NCBI RefSeq assembly: GCF_022213955.1
Contig: NZ_JAKNTW010000053.1
Coordinates: forward strand, 1 to 55,919
DNA from: Dolomitihabitans soli
Lineage (GTDB): Bacteria; Actinomycetota; Actinomycetes; Streptosporangiales; Streptosporangiaceae
Reading direction: 5' to 3'
DNA: 55,919 bases
The notes beneath the pieces are model-generated. The model saw only the letters and a list, made by a program, of their open reading frames with translations. It made no database searches and had not been told where the DNA came from. This document shows positions 1 through 11,550 of this stretch, piece after piece. The first letter of the stretch is position 1. Every line of letters starts with the position of its first letter. The translations under genes were made by a program, and so were the position numbers.

Positions 1-1657
<1,657 letters not shown>

Positions 1658-1805
1658 TCACAGAAACGCGGAAGCGGGTAATCACGAGGGGAAACCCGCA
1701 GGATCGACGCCGCGTCCCGTCATCAGGGACGCACACCACCGGGCGTCGTGGCCGACGGCCCCTGCCGCTCACCACCGACTTGGCAGGGGGCCGTCTCGGG
1801 GACTC

Positions 1806-1834
1806 AGTGTGGAAACTATTGCAAAATGTGTCAA
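1806..1834 (-). promoter_or_regulatory. Candidate promoter of the xylanase gene
   Basis: Read on the minus strand, TTGACA (1834-1829) is followed after 17 nt by CACACT (1811-1806). The spacer carries the A/T-rich string GCAATAGTTTCC, unusual for this DNA. The -10 match is weak. The remainder of the 834-bp gap 1637-2470 holds no convincing gene, only the operators listed separately. Confidence 0.35.
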
Positions 1835-2134
1835 GCTCATCCAGAAGGGTTCTGTCGCACTGCTTGCTACCCATGTCTCGCACCTGCGCCAACGTCTCCT
1901 GACCCCTGAAAAGCTGTGGTTCCGCCACCTGGGCCGAGACGTCTTCTTGTGAAATCTTCATCACATCGGCCTGCCCGGCCCGATGCGGTGACTCATGAAA
2001 CACCAGATGAGCCGTGCCTGCCTCTCACTTCTCCCGGCACGCTATGTTTCGTACTCTTGACAGCTTCTCCCTGCCTCGTGTTTGCTCCGCTCCACCACCA
2101 CAACCGTTCGACGGAGAAGGAGCCACGACCGACA

Positions 2135-2162
2135 GGCAGAATGTTAGCGCTCACATTCTGCC
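2135..2162. promoter_or_regulatory. LacI-family operator, 28-bp near-perfect palindrome
   Basis: Arms GGCAGAATGT and ACATTCTGCC flank the core TAGCGCTC, with 13 of 14 positions paired. The central TGTTAGCGCTCACA is the kind of CG-centred site bound by LacI-family sugar repressors in actinomycetes. It lies about 310 bp before the CE3 esterase, in the gap shared with the xylanase gene. A related site lies upstream of the GH43 gene at 55688. The repressor itself is not identified in the window. Confidence 0.7.
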
Positions 2163-2409
2163 GTCCCCCAAAGGCATGCTCGGCGACCGTGAACCCCCGG
2201 ACAGACACCACATCCGCGGGTTCCTCCCCTACGGTCGCCGAACTCTTGACAGGAGAATTCCCGCACAAGCGAAAGCTCGGATCAGCCTGATATATCGGGC
2301 CTCGCGGTCCTCAGGTGACCGGGGACACCTGCGATGCGCCCGAGCCGCCACGCCCGGCCGCCAAGCCCGCCACCGCATGACATCCGTTGGCGAGCGATCC
2401 GAATACAGA

Positions 2410-2425
2410 CCGTTAGCGCTACACG
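2410..2425. promoter_or_regulatory. Second, partial LacI-type operator before the CE3 gene
   Basis: GTTAGCGCTA repeats the left half and core of the palindrome at 2135, and the right half is degenerate. It sits 46 nt before the esterase start codon, a position suited to repression. The call rests only on similarity to the better site. Confidence 0.45.
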
Positions 2426-2440
2426 AGCTGTCAGCAGTAA

Positions 2441-3595
<1,155 letters not shown>

Positions 3596-3609
3596 CGCGG
3601 GAAGGAGCA

Positions 3610-3665
3610 CGGGGCGGTCTCAGGCGCCGGCATGGTGGGGAGCCGACACCCAAGAGGCCGCCCCG
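3610..3665 (+). terminator. Intrinsic terminator after the CE3 gene
   Basis: CGGGGCGGTCTC (3610-3621) pairs with GAGGCCGCCCCG (3654-3665), giving 12 positions with one G-U wobble, beginning 15 nt after the stop codon. There is no T tract, as is common in actinomycetes. Confidence 0.6.
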
Positions 3666-3687
3666 GTGAAGTGTGAAGCTGGGCAGG

Positions 3688-4040
3688 TCAGGTTCTGCAG
3701 CGCCGGCTGATCGCCGCCGCTACGGGACCAGCCGACGGGCAGCACTGGGTACTGAAGTTGATGGCGTCCATGGCGCCGGGGGCGTCGGCCTTCCTGGTGG
3801 TCACGCTGTTGCCGTAGTCGAAGCAGCAGCCGCTGTTGATGTGGGTGCCACTGGTCACCATGTACATGCCCTCGGGTGCGCTGCCCGTGGGGACGCCTGT
3901 CAGGTGGCCGTCCCGCCAGTAGCTGGTGCCGGGGTTGATGTGGAGGGAGTAAGCCTCGTTGCCGCCGATGGTGAGCGACTCGGTGCGGTCGCGGTCGCGG
4001 GCCTGCTCTGGGGGACTGGATCCCTGGTACCACAGGTCGT
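3688..4040 (-). pseudogene. GH54 alpha-L-arabinofuranosidase B relic
   Basis: The frame encodes YSLHINPGTSYWRDGHLTG, then EGMYMVTSGTHINSGCCFDYGN and AMDAINFSTQC. These blocks are typical of the catalytic domain of GH54 (AbfB) enzymes, where the CCFDYGN cysteines form a vicinal disulfide. Homology fades upstream near 4040 without a start or signal peptide, and the frame stops at 3688 about 15 residues after the last recognisable block. The region that would carry the catalytic carboxylates is absent. It is therefore a fragment of roughly 100 codons left from a once larger enzyme gene, consistent with the arabinoxylan theme of the neighbourhood. Confidence 0.65.
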
Positions 4041-4723
4041 CGCCGCGGTGGGTGTCAAGGTCGCCTTCACGACGGATCAGGTGCCCGATCAGTACGACAC
4101 ATCTGAACGTTTCATGGGGCGAGATGGCCGGTGTAGGCCACCTTGTGGCGGACATCGTCGCAGATCACAGCGGATAACGGCTAACCAGGGCCAGAATCTC
4201 AGTGTGCATAGTATGAAATAAGTAGGCTTAATGCCTTGACGGACATAAGTCGTCGGAACGTAATTGGTAGTGAGGTCCCGGGGGCACCTTCCGTGGCCTC
4301 CGCGGCTGGATCACATGAGCGGCATATGGAGGCGCTTCGCGGCCCTTCACGTTGTGGTCGGCCATGTCGACATCCACAGCCTCGCCGCACCATGCCCTCT
4401 TTCGTGGTGTCACCGGTGAGGCGCGCCATCCTGGGAGAAGCACGTGCCCGATCGAACGAGCTCCGCAGACGAGGTCGGCCTCAATCCGGCGTGGCCGTCC
4501 CCATCGGCGTCGTGATGGCCAGGAGACCGCCTCCACCGGCCCGCCGATCACGGTCACCATGCCGCGGAGCGGCATGATCCGGCCGACCTCGTAGCCGGAT
4601 CCGCGCAGCCGGCCGCCGTCGTACACCTCCCCGTTCGGCGACGGCCTCCATCTCAGGAGGGCGTCACCCACCTGAGGAGGAGGGCGTGACCTGACCCACA
4701 CCCCCACCCCCAAAGGAACCACC
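4041..4723. other. Gene-free gap before the sugar dehydrogenase
   Basis: No frame here resembles a gene; the antisense frame running into 4911 is a GC shadow. A possible plus-strand promoter is TTGACG (4236-4241), 18 nt, GTAATT (4260-4265) in a locally A/T-rich patch. It would leave a 5' leader of about 450 nt. No LacI-type palindrome is visible. Confidence 0.4.
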
Positions 4724-7657
4724 GTGCAACCATCTTCGCCCGCCGTGGCGCTCAGACCGGTCCTGACCGGCATCGTCGCCGCGGCGCTGGCCGCAGCCTT
4801 CGCCCTCGTCACCCCGGTCGCCTCCACCCTCGCGGCCACCCCGAGCCTGCACGCGTCATCATCCGGCGCCGACGGGGCGGGTTCGCTGTACCAGGCGAAC
4901 GCGCTGAACATCCCGGCGTCCGACTACCAGCAAGTGCCGCTCGCGTCGGGCGGTGGCGAACTGGGTGAGGCGATGTCACTGGCCCTGATGCCGAACCGAT
5001 CGGTTGTCCACACGGCCCGCGACGGCACGGTGCGCGTGACCGACGTCAACGGCAATACGAAGGTGGCCGCCAGGCTCAACGTCTACACCCACGACGAGGA
5101 GGGCCTTCAGGGGGTGGCGGTCGATCCGAACTTCGCCACGAACCGGTACATCTGGCTGTACTACTCACCCCGGCTGAGCACGCCGAACGGCGACGCCCCG
5201 GCCACCGGCACCCAGGCGCAGTTCGACCAGTGGAAGGGCGAGCTCTACCTGTCCCGGTTCACCCTCAAATCGGATGACACGCTCGACACGGCCAGCGAGA
5301 AGGTGGTCCTGCGGGTCGCCAACGATCGCGGCCAGTGCTGTCACGTGGGCGGCGACATCGACTTCGACGCGCAGGGCAACCTGTATCTGACCACCGGCGA
5401 CGACACCAACCCCTTCGAGTCGAGTGGCTACTCCCCACTGGACGAGCGGACCAACCGCAATCCGCAGTACGACGCCCAGCGCTCATCCGCCAACACCAAC
5501 GACCTGCGCGGCAAGCTCCTGCGGATCAAGCCGCAGTCGGACGGCACCTACACGATTCCCAGTGGCAACCTGTTCTCGCCGGGGACGGCGAGGACGCGGC
5601 CGGAGATCTACGCGATGGGTTTCCGCAACCCGTTCCGGATGAGCGTCGACAAGGCGACCGGCGTCGTCTACCTGGGCGACTACGGGCCGGACGCGGGGGT
5701 GACCAACTCCAGCCGAGGGCCGAGCGGGCAGGTGGAGTTCGATCGCGTCACCGGTCCCGGCAATTACGGCTGGCCGTACTGCACGGGCACCAACACCACC
5801 AGCGAGACCTACAACGAGTGGAACTTCGCCTCCAACAGCACCGGCTCGAAGTACAACTGCGCGGGAGGCCCGACCAACAACTCCTTCCGCAACACCGGCC
5901 TGACCACGCTGCCCCAGGCCAAGCCGGCGTGGATCAAGTACGCCGGTGACTCCGGTTCGCCACCGGAGTTCGGCACCGGCTCGGAGTCGCCGATGGGCGG
6001 TCCGGTCTACCGGTACGACCCGAACCTGAACTCCGGCGTCAAGTTCCCCCAGGTGCTCGACGGACGGTTCTTCGCCGGCGAGTACGGCCGCCGCTGGATC
6101 AAGGCCATCGAGGTGAAGGCGGACGGCGGCTACGGGGAGATCTCCGCGTTCCCCTGGTCGGGGACGCAGGTGATGGACCTGGCCTTCGGCCCCGACGGGG
6201 CGTTGTACGTGCTGGACTACGGCACCGGAAGCAACAACCAGGCGCTCTATCGGATCGAGTACATCGGCCAGGCCAACCGCAACCCGATCGCCAGGGCCTC
6301 GGCCGACAAGACCTCAGGACCGGCTCCGCTGACGGTGAACTTCTCCTCGGGCGGCAGTTCCGACCCCGAGGGCGGCACGCTGACGTACTCGTGGAACTTC
6401 GGCGACGGCACCACCTCCACCGCCGCCAACCCGAGCAAGACCTACACCGCCAACGGCACGTACACCGCCACGCTCACCGTCCGCGACCCTCAAGGGCTGA
6501 CCGGAAGCGCGAGCGTCGGCGTGTCCGTCGGCAACACCGCCCCGTCCGTCACGCTCACGACCCCCGTCGACGGTCAGCTGTTCTCCTTCGGCGACACGGT
6601 GCCGTTCCAGGTCAACGTCAGCGATCCGGAGGACAACGCGATCGACTGTTCGAAAGTGACGGTGACCTACTCGCTCGGCCATGACAGCCACGCTCACCAG
6701 ATCACCTCCAGTACCGGCTGCAGCGGCTCCATCGCGGTGCCGGCCGACGGCGAGCACGACGTAGCGGCGAACATCCGCGGCGTCTTCGTGGCCTCCTACA
6801 CCGACGGGGGTGGCCTGACCTCGACCAGTACGCGGACACTGCAACCACGGCACCGTCAGGGCGAGCATTTCGGCGCTCAGCAGGGCGTGCAGACGGCCGA
6901 CCACACCAGCGCCGAGGGCGGCAAGACCGTGGGCTTCGTCGACGACGGCGACTGGATCTCCTTCCAGCCGTACAGCCTGAGCAACGCCAGGAGCATCACC
7001 GCGCGGGTGTCCTCGGCGGGCGCGGGCGGCCGGATCGAGGTTCGAGCAGGCTCGGCCACGGGCACGCTGCTGGGAACGGTGAACGTCGCGAGCACCGGTG
7101 ACTGGGAGAACTTCGCCGACGTCTCGGCGAACCTCAGCGGCGCGCCGGCCGGCACCACGACGTTGTACCTCGTCTTCCGCGGCTCGACCGGCCAGGGCTA
7201 CCTGTTCGACCTGGACGCCTTCACCTTCGGCACCGGCACGACGCCCTCGCCGACTCCGCCGCCTTCCGGTGATACGGGCGCGTTGCGGGGGGTGGGCTCG
7301 GGCCGGTGCCTGGACGTCGCCGGTGCTTCGCAGGCCAACGGCGCGCAGGTGAACATCTGGGACTGCAACGGCCAGAACAACCAGCAGTGGACCTCGACCG
7401 GTTCAGGTGAGCTGCGGGTGTACGGCGGCAAGTGCCTGGACGTGAACGCGGCCGGGACCGCCGACGGCACCGCGGTGATCATCTGGGACTGCAACGGCCA
7501 GAACAACCAGAAGTGGCGCCTGAACACCGACGGCACCATCACCGCGGTCGGAAGCGGCAAGTGCCTGGACGTGTCCGGCTCCGGCACCGCCAATGGCACC
7601 AAGGTGCACATCTGGACCTGCCAGGGCGGCACCAACCAGAAGTGGACTCGCGTCTGA
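4724..7657 (+). CDS. Secreted PQQ-type glucose/sorbosone dehydrogenase with PKD, CBM6 and CBM13
   Basis: This 977-residue protein starts at GTG 4724 after AAAGGA. A signal peptide (about 1-38) precedes a GSDH beta-propeller (about 55-510; motifs EEGLQGVAVDPNF, LTTGDD, MGFRNPFRMSVD). A PKD domain follows (about 520-605, with WNFGDG). Next come an Ig-like segment (about 607-710), a CBM6 jelly roll (about 715-835, ending FDLDAFTFG) and a CBM13 (about 853-977). The propeller family oxidises sugars with PQQ; the binding modules imply polysaccharide or oligosaccharide substrates outside the cell. The next gene encodes a ThuA/3-keto-disaccharide hydrolase protein, so the pair may form and then process oxidised sugars. 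Substrate and cofactor are inferred from the family. A hairpin separates the two genes. Confidence 0.88.
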   Translation: MQPSSPAVALRPVLTGIVAAALAAAFALVTPVASTLAATPSLHASSSGADGAGSLYQANALNIPASDYQQVPLASGGGELGEAMSLALMPNRSVVHTARDGTVRVTDVNGNTKVAARLNVYTHDEEGLQGVAVDPNFATNRYIWLYYSPRLSTPNGDAPATGTQAQFDQWKGELYLSRFTLKSDDTLDTASEKVVLRVANDRGQCCHVGGDIDFDAQGNLYLTTGDDTNPFESSGYSPLDERTNRNPQYDAQRSSANTNDLRGKLLRIKPQSDGTYTIPSGNLFSPGTARTRPEIYAMGFRNPFRMSVDKATGVVYLGDYGPDAGVTNSSRGPSGQVEFDRVTGPGNYGWPYCTGTNTTSETYNEWNFASNSTGSKYNCAGGPTNNSFRNTGLTTLPQAKPAWIKYAGDSGSPPEFGTGSESPMGGPVYRYDPNLNSGVKFPQVLDGRFFAGEYGRRWIKAIEVKADGGYGEISAFPWSGTQVMDLAFGPDGALYVLDYGTGSNNQALYRIEYIGQANRNPIARASADKTSGPAPLTVNFSSGGSSDPEGGTLTYSWNFGDGTTSTAANPSKTYTANGTYTATLTVRDPQGLTGSASVGVSVGNTAPSVTLTTPVDGQLFSFGDTVPFQVNVSDPEDNAIDCSKVTVTYSLGHDSHAHQITSSTGCSGSIAVPADGEHDVAANIRGVFVASYTDGGGLTSTSTRTLQPRHRQGEHFGAQQGVQTADHTSAEGGKTVGFVDDGDWISFQPYSLSNARSITARVSSAGAGGRIEVRAGSATGTLLGTVNVASTGDWENFADVSANLSGAPAGTTTLYLVFRGSTGQGYLFDLDAFTFGTGTTPSPTPPPSGDTGALRGVGSGRCLDVAGASQANGAQVNIWDCNGQNNQQWTSTGSGELRVYGGKCLDVNAAGTADGTAVIIWDCNGQNNQKWRLNTDGTITAVGSGKCLDVSGSGTANGTKVHIWTCQGGTNQKWTRV
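7253..7645 (+). repeat. CBM13 segment, copy A
   Basis: The 393 bp encoding the linker and CBM13 of the dehydrogenase are repeated almost base for base at 9161-9553, in the same frame and with no indel. By eye roughly 95% of bases agree, far above what selection on protein alone would keep. A more divergent CBM13 is in the CE3 gene at about 3220-3592. Confidence 0.85.
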
Positions 7658-7711
7658 GGCCATCCGCCACACCACGCGACCTCGACCGCACGACGAGCAC
7701 CTAATCGATGT

Positions 7712-7760
7712 GGTGCCCGGCACGGCCCGGCTCTTCGCCGAAAGGGCCGCGCCGGGCGCC
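7712..7760 (+). terminator. Hairpin between dehydrogenase and ThuA genes
   Basis: GGTGCCCGGCACGGCCC (7712-7728) faces GGGCCGCGCCGGGCGCC (7744-7760), 15 of 17 Watson-Crick positions and a 15-nt loop. It may end or attenuate the first transcript, so the two genes may not be a simple operon. Confidence 0.55.
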
Positions 7761-7777
7761 ACGACGGAAGGACATCC

Positions 7778-9565
7778 ATGCTGCGACATCTGACCCGCGC
7801 CGCGCTCGGGCGCATCGCGGGTGACGGCCGGAAGACATCCGTGCTGCGACGCCTGTCGGTGGCCGCGGTGGCGCTCACCGCCGCCGCCGCGACGGTGATC
7901 CCCGCCATCCCCGCCCAGGCCGCCACCTTCAAGGTGCTGGTCTTCTCCAAGACGGCCGGGTTCCGGCACGACTCGATCCCCACCGGGATCCGGGCCATCC
8001 GCGACCTGGGCGCCGCCAATGACTTCACCGTGGACGCGACCGAGGACTCCAGCGCCTTCAGCGCGGCCAACCTCGCCCAGTACAAGGCGGTGGTGTTCCT
8101 CAGCACCACCGGTGACGTGCTGAACGACACCCAGCAAACCGCCTTCCAGACGTACGTGGACGGCGGGGGCGGTTATGTGGGGGTGCATTCGGCCGCCGAC
8201 ACGGAGTACAGCTGGCCGTACTACGGACAACTGGTGGGTGCCTGGTTCAGCAACCATCCGGCGATCCAGCAGGCCACGGTACGAAACGAGGACCGGGCGC
8301 ACGCTGCGACCGCTCATTTGGCGGCGACGTGGTCGCGGACGGACGAATGGTACAACTACCGAAGTAACCCCCGCTCGAACACGCGGGTCCTGCAGAGCCT
8401 GGACGAAGGCAGCTACAGCGGCGGCGGCATGGGTGACCACCCGATCACCTGGTGTCACCCCCAGTCCTCCGGCCGCGCGTTCTACACCGGCCTGGGGCAC
8501 ACCCAGGAGTCGTACGCGGACTCGAACTTCCGCACGCTGCTGCTGGGCGGAATCCGGTACGCGGCCAAGGCGACCAACGCCGACTGCCGCCCGGAGACCG
8601 GGTACACGGCGTTGTACAACGGGTCGACGACGGGCTGGTCGCAGGCCGGGCCAGGGTCGTTCACGAACAGCGCCGCCACGCTGACCTCCCAGGGGGGCAT
8701 GGGCATGCTGTGGTACAGCGCCAAGGAGTTCCGTTCCTACTCGCTCAAGCTCGACTGGAGGCTGACCGGCGACTCCAACTCGGGGGTGGTCGTCGGGTTC
8801 CCGGCCACCAGCGACGCGAACGCGGCGCTCAACACCGGACATGAGGTGCAGATCGACGCGACCGACAGCTCGGACAAGACGACGGGGGCGATCTACGGCT
8901 TCAAGGCGGCGGACATCACCGCACGTGACGCGGCGCTGAATCCGCCGGGTCAGTGGAACACCTATGAGCTGCTGGTGGAGGGTGAGCGGCTGCAGGTGTT
9001 CCTGAACGGCGCGAAGATCAACGACTTCACCAACACCGATCCGGTCCGCTCGCTCCAGCAGGGCTACATCGGCATCCAGAACCACGGGTCCGGCGACGTG
9101 GCGTCGTTCCGCAACATCCGCATCAAGGAACTGACCAGCGTGACGCCCTCTCCGACGCCGACTCCGCCGCCTTCCGGCGATACGGGCGCGTTGCGGGGGA
9201 TGGCGTCGGGCCGGTGCCTGGATGTCTCCGGTGCTTCGCAGGCCAACGGCGCGCAGGTGAACATCTGGGACTGCAACGGGCGGTCCAACCAGCAGTGGAC
9301 CTCGACCGGCTCAGGTGAGCTGCGGGTGTACGGCGGCAAGTGCCTGGACGTCAACGCGGCCGGGACCGCCGACGGCACCGCGGTGACCATCTGGGACTGC
9401 AACGGTCAGAACAACCAGAAGTGGCGCCTGAACACCGACGGCACCATCACCGCGGTCGGAAGCGGCAAGTGCCTGGACGTGTCCGGCTCCGGCACCGCCA
9501 ACGGCACCAAGGTGCACATCTGGACCTGCCACGGCGGCACCAACCAGAAGTGGGCCCGGGGATGA
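7778..9565 (+). CDS. Secreted ThuA-domain, 3-keto-disaccharide hydrolase (DUF1080)-CBM13 protein
   Basis: This 595-residue protein starts at ATG 7778 after GGAAGGA. A signal peptide ends near residue 48 (PAQAATFKVLVFSK). A ThuA glutamine-amidotransferase-like domain (about 50-265) shows GGGGYVGVHSAADTEYSW and GMGDHPITW. A DUF1080 laminin-G-like fold (about 270-452) shows GYTALYNG, NSGVVVGFP and GQWNTYELLVEGERLQVFLNG. A Pro-Thr linker and CBM13 (about 468-595) complete it. The DUF1080 family includes hydrolases that cleave 3-keto-glycosides, and ThuA proteins occur in 3-keto sugar pathways. With the oxidase upstream, an extracellular oxidise-then-hydrolyse route is plausible but inferred. The CBM13 DNA is a near copy of that in the preceding gene. 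Confidence 0.87.
   Translation: MLRHLTRAALGRIAGDGRKTSVLRRLSVAAVALTAAAATVIPAIPAQAATFKVLVFSKTAGFRHDSIPTGIRAIRDLGAANDFTVDATEDSSAFSAANLAQYKAVVFLSTTGDVLNDTQQTAFQTYVDGGGGYVGVHSAADTEYSWPYYGQLVGAWFSNHPAIQQATVRNEDRAHAATAHLAATWSRTDEWYNYRSNPRSNTRVLQSLDEGSYSGGGMGDHPITWCHPQSSGRAFYTGLGHTQESYADSNFRTLLLGGIRYAAKATNADCRPETGYTALYNGSTTGWSQAGPGSFTNSAATLTSQGGMGMLWYSAKEFRSYSLKLDWRLTGDSNSGVVVGFPATSDANAALNTGHEVQIDATDSSDKTTGAIYGFKAADITARDAALNPPGQWNTYELLVEGERLQVFLNGAKINDFTNTDPVRSLQQGYIGIQNHGSGDVASFRNIRIKELTSVTPSPTPTPPPSGDTGALRGMASGRCLDVSGASQANGAQVNIWDCNGRSNQQWTSTGSGELRVYGGKCLDVNAAGTADGTAVTIWDCNGQNNQKWRLNTDGTITAVGSGKCLDVSGSGTANGTKVHIWTCHGGTNQKWARG
9161..9553 (+). repeat. CBM13 segment, copy B
   Basis: This is the partner of the segment at 7253-7645, with the same length and frame. 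It points to recent duplication or gene conversion of the binding module between two adjacent genes. Confidence 0.85.
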
Positions 9566-9579
9566 CCGTGATGTGACGC

Positions 9580-9623
9580 GCCCCTTGGAGCCGGTCCGCC
9601 CCCGGCGACCGGCTCCACGGGGC
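9580..9623 (+). terminator. Intrinsic terminator after the ThuA gene
   Basis: GCCCCTTGGAGCCGGTC (9580-9596) pairs with GACCGGCTCCACGGGGC (9607-9623): a perfect 10-bp inner stem, a 2-nt internal mismatch and a 5-bp outer stem. Confidence 0.7.
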
Positions 9624-9788
9624 GTCATTGCCGGACATAATCGCCGTCCTGCCACACGTCAGGTTCGAGACAACGGTCGGCCCTTGTACGTCTATAGGGG
9701 TATTCGGCACCTACGCCGCGCGGCGGATGATGACACGGAAACGTTCGCCGAGAATGGACGTCCCGGCTGTCGACACTGTGGTGGCGTC

Positions 9789-10769
9789 ATGGATGTTGTT
9801 AGCACCACCGAAGTCCCGGCGAACGAGCGGTTCGCCTTCTGGCGTGAGGTGAGCTCCAAGACCTGGGTACCCTACGATGCGCGCTGCGCGCCGCATCTGG
9901 AGGACCGGTTCCGGGCTCAGATCGGTTTCCGCCAGTTGGGTCCGGTGCAGTCGACGCTGATGACCACGACGCCGTACTCGATCCACCGCACCCACAAGCT
10001 CATCCGCCAGACCGATCCCGAGGTCTACAAACTCTGCTGCACCACGCACGGTCAGGGTGTGGTGGTGCAAGATGACCGGCAGGCCGTTTTCGGAGCCGGG
10101 GACCTGGTCCTGTATGACACCTCCCGCCCCTACCATGCCGAGCTGGCACCGGACATTCCGGCGATTCAGATGCTGGTCCTGCAATTCCCGCGCTCATTAC
10201 TACCGTTGCCCACTCGGGACCTACAGCGCCTGACCATGGTTCCCATCTCAGGCATCCAGGGAATCGGCGCGCTGTCTTCGCAGTTCATGCTGCAACTCGC
10301 TGAGCACATGGATGAACTCACTCCCTCCGACACCGCCCGGTTGTCCACCCTGACGCTCGACGTGCTGACCGCGGCGCTGGCCAATGCGCTGGACGCCCAC
10401 GGCGCGGTACCCCCCGAGACCAGGCGACGCGCGCTGATGGCCGAAATCCACGCCTTCATCCGGCAAAACCTCGGCGACGCGCACCTGACCCCGGGCGCGA
10501 TCGCCGCGGCACACCACATCTCCCTGCGCTATCTGCACAAGCTATTCCACGACGAAGAACGCACCGTCGCCAGCTGGATCCGCGAGCGCCGCCTGCAACA
10601 GTGCCGAGGCGACCTCGCCAACCCCCGCCTGGCCGCCCACTCGATCAGCGCGATCGCCGCCCGGTGGGGGTTCACCAGCTCCGCGCATTTCAGCCAGGTC
10701 TTCCGCAGCACCTACGGCCTCTCCCCACGCCAGTTCCGCCGGCAGTGCGCAACTGTGCGCGCTGACTAA
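9789..10769 (+). CDS. AraC-family transcriptional regulator
   Basis: The frame is open from 9573, but homology begins at ATG 9789 (MDVVSTTEVPANERFAFWRE), giving 326 residues. The N-terminal half is the AraC-binding-like cupin typical of actinomycete AraC proteins (about 1-190). The C-terminal double HTH occupies about 225-320: first helix pair LTPGAIAAAHHISLRYLHKLF, second ISAIAARWGFTSSAHFSQVFR, ending YGLSPRQFRR. It stands alone between two hairpin-bounded transcripts. The ligand is unknown; sugar control of the preceding enzymes is possible but unsupported by a visible operator. No clear ribosome binding site precedes the chosen start. Confidence 0.88.
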   Translation: MDVVSTTEVPANERFAFWREVSSKTWVPYDARCAPHLEDRFRAQIGFRQLGPVQSTLMTTTPYSIHRTHKLIRQTDPEVYKLCCTTHGQGVVVQDDRQAVFGAGDLVLYDTSRPYHAELAPDIPAIQMLVLQFPRSLLPLPTRDLQRLTMVPISGIQGIGALSSQFMLQLAEHMDELTPSDTARLSTLTLDVLTAALANALDAHGAVPPETRRRALMAEIHAFIRQNLGDAHLTPGAIAAAHHISLRYLHKLFHDEERTVASWIRERRLQQCRGDLANPRLAAHSISAIAARWGFTSSAHFSQVFRSTYGLSPRQFRRQCATVRAD

Positions 10770-10871
10770 AGAGGTGGGCGCGCACACGAAAGACGTGCCG
10801 AGCAGCAGCCTGCCATCCTCGAAGTGAGGAAACAACGAGGCCTCAAGTCCCATCAACCAAAAGGAGAACCC

Positions 10872-11222
10872 TTGAAGGTCAAATCCCTGACGGTGACTGG
10901 TGCCCTGGTCATGGCGACGGCTGGAATCCTCACCGCCTTACCCGCTCAGCCGGCGGCAGCGGATGCGCCGTGCCTGACCGGCCAGGTCTGCATCTACCGA
11001 GACGGCTCCTTAGTGAACAGACTCGCACCGGTTCCCTCGGGCCAGTGCCGCTGGGCGGGGCAACAAAATCCCTGGCGCTTCGACTTCATCCGGAATCTTT
11101 CCACGGTACCGCAGCGTGCCTGGAGCGCCATAAACTGCATGGGCGACAACGTTCTCGTGGCACCGGGCACCTCGAAATCAATCAGCTTCCCGTACGGCGG
11201 CAACAGTCTCGGCGGCCGCTAA
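10872..11222 (+). CDS. Small secreted protein, possibly peptidase-inhibitor-like
   Basis: The start is TTG 10872, placed 7 nt after AAAGGAG; upstream ATG/GTG codons in frame lack a ribosome binding site. The 116-residue product has a signal peptide (about 1-31, ending AQPAAADAP). The mature chain of about 85 residues has four cysteines (PCLTGQVCIYRDG, GQCRW, NCMGDN). The pattern CIYRDG with late aromatic residues resembles short actinomycete secreted proteins annotated as I36-type peptidase inhibitors, but similarity is too weak to be sure. It probably forms two disulfides outside the cell. It has no evident operon partner. Confidence 0.7.
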   Translation: MKVKSLTVTGALVMATAGILTALPAQPAAADAPCLTGQVCIYRDGSLVNRLAPVPSGQCRWAGQQNPWRFDFIRNLSTVPQRAWSAINCMGDNVLVAPGTSKSISFPYGGNSLGGR

Positions 11223-11550
11223 AGGATTCTTTCAACCTCCTGGTGATCTTTCGGGGGCTGTGAGGGCGCAGCCCTGGTCGCCGCTCACGACCTGCTCGAG
11301 CGTCCATTGCGCAAGGACAGGATGGACCTGGTCAAGCTCTTGCACGAGGGCGGCAAGGTGGTCCTGGACTTCTGGGCGGGATCGACGTCCTGCCCATGGT
11401 CGGGGTCCAGGGGCAGGACGCGCTCTCCCTTTCAGCCATAGCGGCGGTCCAGGACCATTCGTCGGCGTACGCGGCCGTCCTCGGTAGCTCGGCGCCTGGC
11501 TCCGGGAAGTCGGGCACGTGAATGCTGGGTCTTTCGCGGGCCACGGGGTT
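11223..11550. other. Intergenic stretch with a possible gene remnant
   Basis: The plus strand from about 11275 can be read as ALVAAHDLLERPLRKD and DLVKLLHEGGKVVLDFWAG, protein-like but without a start, ribosome binding site or recognisable family. It ends in frame near 11440. It may be a decayed gene end. Nothing else is visible. Confidence 0.3.

Noticed and set aside
10872-11222. Third member of the Cys-rich peptide family
   Set aside because: It has a normal Sec signal peptide and four Cys, and lacks the Leu-Val-Pro-Arg leader block.
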